Shown: one piece after another, positions 15,701 to 19,177 of the stretch
Position numbering within the stretch: position 1 is the first letter of the stretch
Layout of the letters: each line of letters opens with the position of its first letter
DNA from: Firmicutes bacterium UBA5774
GTDB lineage: Bacteria; Bacillota; Clostridia; Peptostreptococcales; Anaerovoracaceae
Reading direction: 5' to 3'
Length of the DNA stretch: 19,177 bases
NCBI GenBank assembly: GCA_002418625.1
Contig: DIEM01000029.1
Coordinates: 1-19,177, forward strand
Position numbers and translations under genes: made by a program
The notes under the pieces: generated by a model
The model's database searches: none
What the model saw: only the letters and a program-made list of their open reading frames with translations
What the model was told of the DNA's origin: nothing

Positions 15701-15727
15701 CGACACATTATATGTCGATATTATTTT
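15701..15727 (+). terminator. Weak hairpin after hslU
   Basis: CGACA (15701-15705) pairs with TGTCG (15713-15717) around a 7-nt loop, followed by ATATTATTTT. The stem is only 5 bp, so termination here is uncertain. Confidence 0.25.
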
Positions 15728-15736
15728 CAAAATATT
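15722..15736. promoter_or_regulatory. Possible CodY-binding box upstream of codY
   Basis: TATTTTCAAAATATT matches the CodY consensus AATTTTCWGAAAATT at 12 of 15 positions. It lies about 34 bp upstream of the codY -10 box, where binding could repress transcription. The region is AT-rich, so chance matches are likely and this is only a candidate for autoregulation. Confidence 0.35.
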
Positions 15737-15769
15737 GAAAAAATATGTTTTATTATAAAAATATTGGTA

Positions 15770-15775
15770 TATAAT
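15770..15775 (+). promoter_or_regulatory. codY: -10 box of the codY promoter
   Basis: A perfect TATAAT in an AT-rich stretch; the -35 region around 15746-15752 (GTTTTA) is poor. Transcription would start near 15782, giving a leader of about 40 nt that contains the GGAGG ribosome site at 15811-15815. Confidence 0.5.
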
Positions 15776-15823
15776 AAAAAAGTGGAATTTGATTGAAACA
15801 CAATCAGGATGGAGGTTACATAA

Positions 15824-16603
15824 ATGGCACAGGAGCTCCTTGAAAAGGTGCGTAAACTAAACTGGGTATTGCAGGAAAGCAGTTCGGGTGTTTTTTCTTT
15901 TAATGATCTTTGCGGGATATTAAGCGATTTGATGGATGCCAATGTCTATCTGGCAAATAATAAAGGCAAGGTCATCGGCGTTCATTACAAGATTCGCTCT
16001 GACAGCGCCACGATCACCGACCCGGAAACAGGGATGGAAAAATTTCCTAACGAATACAATGACGCTTTGCTGAAGATCACGGAAACAGTCTTGAATCTTC
16101 GTGCTGAAGAGGCGTTGGAGATATTCAAGTACGATTATGATACCTACGACAAGCTTCATACGATCATTCCGATCGTTGGAGGAGGCCATAGGCTTGGAAC
16201 GCTGATCGTCACACGTTACAAACCCGAGTTCGGAGACTCGGATGTCATATTGGGAGAATACGGCGCGACCGTGGTCGGGCTTGAGATTCTGAGAAAGAAA
16301 ACCATAGAGATCGAGGATGATTCCAGAAGAAGAGCCGTCGTACAGATGGCCATAGGAACTCTTTCGTATTCTGAAATAGAAGCGGTACAGCAGATATTCG
16401 CCGAGTTGGACGGAAATGAGGGTCTGCTGGTAGCAAGCAAGATCGCTGATCGTTCCGGTATCACGAGGTCTGTGATCGTCAATGCGCTCAGAAAGCTTGA
16501 AAGCGCCGGAATCATCGAATCCAGGTCTCTGGGCATGAAAGGAACGCATATCAGGATCCTGAACGCCAAGCTTATGGAAGAACTGGACAAGCTGGATGTC
16601 TGA
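15824..16603 (+). CDS. codY: Global transcriptional regulator CodY
   Basis: CodY is the low-GC Gram-positive repressor that senses branched-chain amino acids and GTP and controls nitrogen, peptide and stationary-phase genes. The 259-residue length is typical. The N-terminal GAF-like domain (1-155) has PIVGGGHRLGTLI and EYGATVVGLEILR; a long helix links to the winged helix, whose LLVASKIADRSGITRSVI and NALRKLESAG segments (201-229) with RSLGMKGTHI (234-243) are nearly canonical, so the DNA target should be the standard CodY box. The isoleucine-binding side is different: FPNEY (74-78) is kept, but the segment before it (58-73) lacks the Arg-Met-x-x-Met pattern of Bacillus CodY. The start is ATG with GGAGG 8 nt upstream. 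It is monocistronic, closed by a strong terminator. Confidence 0.97.
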   Translation: MAQELLEKVRKLNWVLQESSSGVFSFNDLCGILSDLMDANVYLANNKGKVIGVHYKIRSDSATITDPETGMEKFPNEYNDALLKITETVLNLRAEEALEIFKYDYDTYDKLHTIIPIVGGGHRLGTLIVTRYKPEFGDSDVILGEYGATVVGLEILRKKTIEIEDDSRRRAVVQMAIGTLSYSEIEAVQQIFAELDGNEGLLVASKIADRSGITRSVIVNALRKLESAGIIESRSLGMKGTHIRILNAKLMEELDKLDV

Positions 16604-16628
16604 TCCGGCAAATTAGACGTTATGAATG

Positions 16629-16667
16629 GCCCTCCGGTCTGAGAATGATCAATTGGAGGGCTTTTTT
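16629..16667 (+). terminator. Rho-independent terminator after codY
   Basis: GCCCTCC (16629-16635) pairs with GGAGGGC (16655-16661), a 7-bp GC-rich stem with a 19-nt loop, followed directly by six T. It ends 4 nt before the ribosome site of hflX, leaving no room for a promoter between them. Confidence 0.85.
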
Positions 16668-16684
16668 CATCAGGGGGTGAAGAA

Positions 16685-17968
16685 TTGCTTCAATTCAACG
16701 AAAATAACGAAGTGGTGCGGGAAGAACAGCATCGGGCCATTTTAGCAGGACTGCAGACAGGAGGCGATATAACCTACTCGATGGAAGAACTCTCAGGGCT
16801 TGCAGAGGCTGCCGGCATAGAAGCAGCGGGGTTTCTGGTTCAAAGAAAAGCCAGGCCTGATGCTGCGCTGTATCTTGGCAAGGGAAAAATTGACGAGATC
16901 ATCGAAATGTGCGCGAATATGGAAGCCGATATGGTCATTTTCAATGATGAATTGTCCGGAGTCCAGATTCGTAATCTGGAGGAAAAATTAGACCTTGTGA
17001 TTATCGACAGGACTGTTTTGATTCTTGATATTTTTGCAAACCGGGCCATATCCAGAGAAGGGAAACTTCAGGTCGAGCTGGCGCAGCTTCAATACAGGAT
17101 GCCCAGACTCAGAGGCATGGGAAAATCACTGTCCAGAGCCGGGAGCGGCATAGGCACCCGAGGGCCAGGCGAGAAGAAACTGGAAACAGACAGAAGGCAC
17201 ATAGCAGGACGAATGGATGAGATAAAAAGAGAACTTGAGGAAGTCCGACATAGCAGAAGCACTCAGAGGGCGAAGAGGCAGAAGTCCGGATTGCCTGTCG
17301 TTGCGCTGGTCGGCTATACGAATTCCGGAAAATCCGCCATCATGAACAAATTGCTGGAAACGGGCGAAAAGACCGATAAATCGGTTTTTGAAGAGGATAT
17401 GCTATTTGCGACACTTGACACATCACAAAGGAATATAAGACTCGACACGAAGCATGAATTCATTCTGATCGATACGGTTGGATTCGTCAGCAAACTGCCG
17501 CACTCCTTAATCAAGGCATTCAAGGCAACGCTTGAAGAGGTCGCTTATGCGGACCTGCTTCTGCATGTCGTTGATGCGTCATATAAGGACCATGATTTCC
17601 ACATCGATGTTACAAATAAAGTGCTTGAGGAAATCGGGGCAGCCGACAAGGAAAAAATCTATGTGTACAATAAAATGGATCTGGTGGAAACTGCTGATGA
17701 AATTCTTCCTGAAGATACCAATACATTTTTTGTCTCTGCGAAAACCGGTTACAATATGGATGTGCTGGTCGAAGCTGTCAAAAACAAGATATTTTCCGAC
17801 TTCATTGTTGCAAGGCTTCTGATTCCATATGACAGAGGGGATATTTCCGCCTATCTTCATGAAAAATGCAGGATTATAAAAGTGGAGCACAGGGCTGATG
17901 GAACATTTTTTGAAGTGGAGCTGCCCCCCGCTGACTTTGGAAGGCTGGAATCATACAGGGAAAAATAG
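16685..17968 (+). CDS. hflX: GTPase HflX (ribosome-associated)
   Basis: HflX is a GTPase that binds the 50S subunit and splits stalled or hibernating ribosomes under stress. The 427-residue protein has the N-terminal HflX domain (about 10-135, with YLGKGKIDEI and FNDELSGVQIRNLE), the linker RAGSGIGTRGPGEKKLETDRR (152-171), and the GTPase domain from about 203: P-loop GYTNSGKS (210-217), G2-region FATLDTSQRNI, DTVGF (263-267), NKMD (329-332) and SAK (351-353). The residue after GKS is Ala (A218) where Thr is usual. The start is TTG, supported by AGGGGGTGA 4 nt upstream and by the family N-terminus. It begins immediately after the codY terminator and is followed by a YigZ-type gene. Confidence 0.95.
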   Translation: MLQFNENNEVVREEQHRAILAGLQTGGDITYSMEELSGLAEAAGIEAAGFLVQRKARPDAALYLGKGKIDEIIEMCANMEADMVIFNDELSGVQIRNLEEKLDLVIIDRTVLILDIFANRAISREGKLQVELAQLQYRMPRLRGMGKSLSRAGSGIGTRGPGEKKLETDRRHIAGRMDEIKRELEEVRHSRSTQRAKRQKSGLPVVALVGYTNSGKSAIMNKLLETGEKTDKSVFEEDMLFATLDTSQRNIRLDTKHEFILIDTVGFVSKLPHSLIKAFKATLEEVAYADLLLHVVDASYKDHDFHIDVTNKVLEEIGAADKEKIYVYNKMDLVETADEILPEDTNTFFVSAKTGYNMDVLVEAVKNKIFSDFIVARLLIPYDRGDISAYLHEKCRIIKVEHRADGTFFEVELPPADFGRLESYREK

Positions 17969-18001
17969 CGCCGGGCGTGGCCGGAGAATATAGGGTAATA
18001 G

Positions 18002-18625
18002 ATGATCAGGTTCAAGACAGTCAAAAAAGCGGCAGAAGCTGAAAAAACGATCGAAAGGTCAAGGTTTATCGGGCATGTGAAGCCCGTGGGCTCCAAAGCA
18101 GAGGCGGAGGCCTTCATAACTGAAATAAGGGCTCTGTACCGTGATGCCACACATAATGTGCCAGCCTACATCGTTGGCGACAAATCAGAGCTTCAATGGG
18201 CAAGCGACGACGGCGAGCCGTCGGGGACATCCGGAGCGCCTATGCTTCAGATGATGGTCAGAGAAGGCATCACCAATATCGTCATTGTGGTGACAAGATA
18301 TTTCGGAGGCATCAAGCTTGGCCCGGGAGGACTAGTCAGGGCTTATACTTCGGTAGCAAAGCTGGTCATCGAAAAAGCCGGGATTTGTGAGGCAAAAGAA
18401 ATGGCGAGGTTTTCAGCCAGGATGGACTACACATATTACGGCAAACTCCAGAATATGGCGGCGGCAGGGGATTTCAGGATCACGGATGTCTGCTTCGACG
18501 ATTGTGTAAACGCAACATTGCTGACTGATTTGGAAAAATCGGATGACATTAAAAAAAGCATCGCGGAATTGACAGGCGGTTCCTGCACTTTTTCTACCAT
18601 AGGGATAGTCCTCGACTATAAATAA
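18002..18625 (+). CDS. yigZ: YigZ/YvyE family protein (UPF0029, IMPACT-like)
   Basis: A 207-residue cytoplasmic protein of the YigZ/IMPACT family. The N-terminal UPF0029 domain shows the hallmark segments: ERSRFIGHV, ATHNVPAYIVG, SDDGEPSGTSGAPML and VTRYFGGIKLGPGGLVRAY. The C-terminal DUF1949-like ferredoxin fold (about 138-205) follows. The biochemical role is not settled; eukaryotic relatives inhibit Gcn2, and bacterial ones are only inferred to act in translation or nucleic-acid binding. The start is ATG with AGGG 6 nt upstream. It lies 33 bp after hflX and is probably co-transcribed with it, which fits a translation-stress theme. No clear terminator follows before the tRNA promoter. Confidence 0.93.
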   Translation: MIRFKTVKKAAEAEKTIERSRFIGHVKPVGSKAEAEAFITEIRALYRDATHNVPAYIVGDKSELQWASDDGEPSGTSGAPMLQMMVREGITNIVIVVTRYFGGIKLGPGGLVRAYTSVAKLVIEKAGICEAKEMARFSARMDYTYYGKLQNMAAAGDFRITDVCFDDCVNATLLTDLEKSDDIKKSIAELTGGSCTFSTIGIVLDYK

Positions 18626-18652
18626 ATTGGACTTAAAAGTTTGACTTATGCA

Positions 18653-18681
18653 TTGACAAGCAAAAAACCGTATGTTAATAT
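18653..18681 (+). promoter_or_regulatory. Promoter of tRNA-Glu
   Basis: Consensus TTGACA (18653-18658), a 17-nt spacer ending TGT (extended -10), and TAATAT (18676-18681). Transcription should begin near 18688, where a small hairpin (CGGCT 18688-18692 with AGCCG 18702-18706) forms the short leader before the tRNA. Confidence 0.75.
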
Positions 18682-18713
18682 AAAAAACGGCTCACAAAAA
18701 AAGCCGGTAATAT

Positions 18714-18788
18714 GGCCTCATGGTCAAGCGGTCAAGACACCGCCCTTTCACGGCGGTAACCCGGGTTCGATTCCCGGTGAGGTCACCA
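18714..18788 (+). tRNA. tRNA-Glu (anticodon TTC)
   Basis: Full cloverleaf of 75 nt with encoded CCA. The acceptor GGCCTCA pairs with TGAGGTC (one G-U). The anticodon stem CCGCC/GGCGG closes the loop CTTTCAC with TTC at 18747-18749. The T arm CCGGG-TTCGATT-CCCGG is perfect. Confidence 0.96.
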
Positions 18789-18827
18789 ATTCAATCATTT
18801 TAATACTAGATATAGCAGTTGTTTTGC

Positions 18828-18856
18828 TTGACAGATAATATATGATGAGATATACT
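18828..18856 (+). promoter_or_regulatory. Promoter of the tRNA-Val-Asp-Thr(-Tyr) unit
   Basis: Perfect TTGACA (18828-18833), exactly 17 nt, then TATACT (18851-18856). It lies 40 bp after the end of tRNA-Glu, so the tRNA cluster is served by at least two promoters. Confidence 0.8.
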
Positions 18857-18891
18857 TTTTAAATGTGTCAGGTAGTTCACAACAGCGCTCT

Positions 18892-18967
18892 GGGCGCATA
18901 GCTCAGATGGGAGAGCGCCTGCCTTACAAGCAGGATGTCATAGGTTCGATCCCTATTGTGCCCACCA
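18892..18967 (+). tRNA. tRNA-Val (anticodon TAC)
   Basis: 76-nt cloverleaf with encoded CCA. The acceptor GGGCGCA pairs with TGTGCCC (one G-U); the anticodon stem CCTGC/GCAGG closes the loop CTTACAA, anticodon TAC. The T arm ATAGG-TTCGATC-CCTAT is paired. Confidence 0.96.
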
Positions 18968-18973
18968 CATTGC

Positions 18974-19050
18974 GGTCCGGTAGTTCAGTTGGTTAGAATG
19001 CCAGCCTGTCACGCTGGAGGTCGTCGGTTCGAGCCCGATCCGGATCGCCA
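18974..19050 (+). tRNA. tRNA-Asp (anticodon GTC)
   Basis: 77-nt cloverleaf with encoded CCA. The acceptor GGTCCGG pairs with CCGGATC (one G-U), with discriminator G as usual for tRNA-Asp. The anticodon stem CCAGC/GCTGG closes the loop CTGTCAC, anticodon GTC. The T stem has one G-U. Confidence 0.96.
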
Positions 19051-19077
19051 TTAATTTATTAGTATGGCATCATGCAC

Positions 19078-19152
19078 GCTGGCGTGGCTCAACGGTAGAG
19101 CAGCTGATTTGTAATCATCCGGATGCGGGTTCAAATCCCATCGCCAGCTCCA
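19078..19152 (+). tRNA. tRNA-Thr (anticodon TGT)
   Basis: 75-nt cloverleaf with encoded CCA and a perfect acceptor stem GCTGGCG/CGCCAGC. The anticodon loop TTTGTAA gives TGT (19110-19112). Two stem mismatches are visible: C-U in the anticodon stem (GCTGA against TCATC, 28-42) and C-A in the T stem (GCGGG against CCCAT, 50-64). Confidence 0.92.
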
Positions 19153-19160
19153 GGAGCATA

Positions 19161-19177
19161 GGAGGGGTACCCGAGAG
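19161..19177 (+). tRNA. 5' end of a further tRNA, probably tRNA-Tyr (cut by window end)
   Basis: GGAGGGGTACCCGAGAG resembles the acceptor and D-arm start of Firmicutes tRNA-Tyr, and Val-Asp-Thr-Tyr is a common order in this phylum. The anticodon lies outside the window, so another type II tRNA remains possible. Confidence 0.6.

Noticed and set aside
18641..18838. 65-codon open frame near the tRNAs
   Set aside because: It runs through the promoter and the whole of tRNA-Glu; not a gene.

Overview
The window looks like a chromosomal segment from a Gram-positive anaerobe of the Firmicutes, most likely class Clostridia. The evidence is a full-length CodY next to hslV-hslU and topA-dprA, a membrane pyrophosphatase of the potassium-dependent type, strong purine-rich Shine-Dalgarno sites, TTG starts, and a CCA-encoding tRNA cluster in the order Glu, Val, Asp, Thr, then probably Tyr. 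By eye the base composition is moderate, roughly mid-40s percent GC. I cannot name a genus. Almost every base is assigned to housekeeping genes; no phage, IS element, CRISPR array or defence system is visible.

Layout. (1) 2-1279: C-terminal part of the ion-pumping pyrophosphatase, closed by a clear terminator. (2) 1342-3483: ribonuclease R, whose 3' end overlaps the convergent trkH by 33 bp. (3) 6295-3451 on the minus strand: the trkA-trkH potassium-uptake operon. (4) 6296-6422: a compact divergent promoter region serving trkA and a metallo-beta-lactamase-fold hydrolase (6423-7037). (5) 7012-8343: an inserted block carrying a fragment of comM, a promoter and an AEC-family transporter gene, bounded by a perfect 49-bp direct repeat. 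(6) 8492-11542: yraN, comM and dprA, a nuclease-fold protein plus two natural-transformation proteins. (7) 11602-15680: topA, hslV, hslU. (8) 15824-16603: codY with its own promoter and a possible autoregulatory CodY box. (9) 16685-18625: hflX and a YigZ/IMPACT-family gene. (10) 18653 to the end: two tRNA transcription units with near-consensus promoters.

How it fits together. The core yraN-comM-dprA-topA-hslVU-codY order is a conserved Firmicutes chromosome-maintenance neighbourhood: DNA uptake and processing, supercoiling, ATP-dependent proteolysis, and the nutrient-sensing repressor. trkA and trkH form one potassium uptake system.

Most interesting observation. The transporter gene sits in a rearrangement scar. 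The 3' end of the MBL gene is present twice (6963-7011 and 8344-8392, identical). At the first copy the sequence switches, exactly at a 7-bp microhomology, into a decayed 117-bp copy of comM codons 8-47. The second copy runs on into what looks like the ancestral downstream sequence leading to yraN. The MBL protein has therefore probably gained eight foreign C-terminal residues. A template-switching or illegitimate-recombination origin explains all of this; it is an inference from sequence, not a demonstrated mechanism. Other points of note are a CodY whose isoleucine-pocket motif differs from the Bacillus type, a possibly leaderless yraN mRNA, overlapping divergent promoters at trkA, and terminators abutting the ribosome-binding sites of rnr and hflX.
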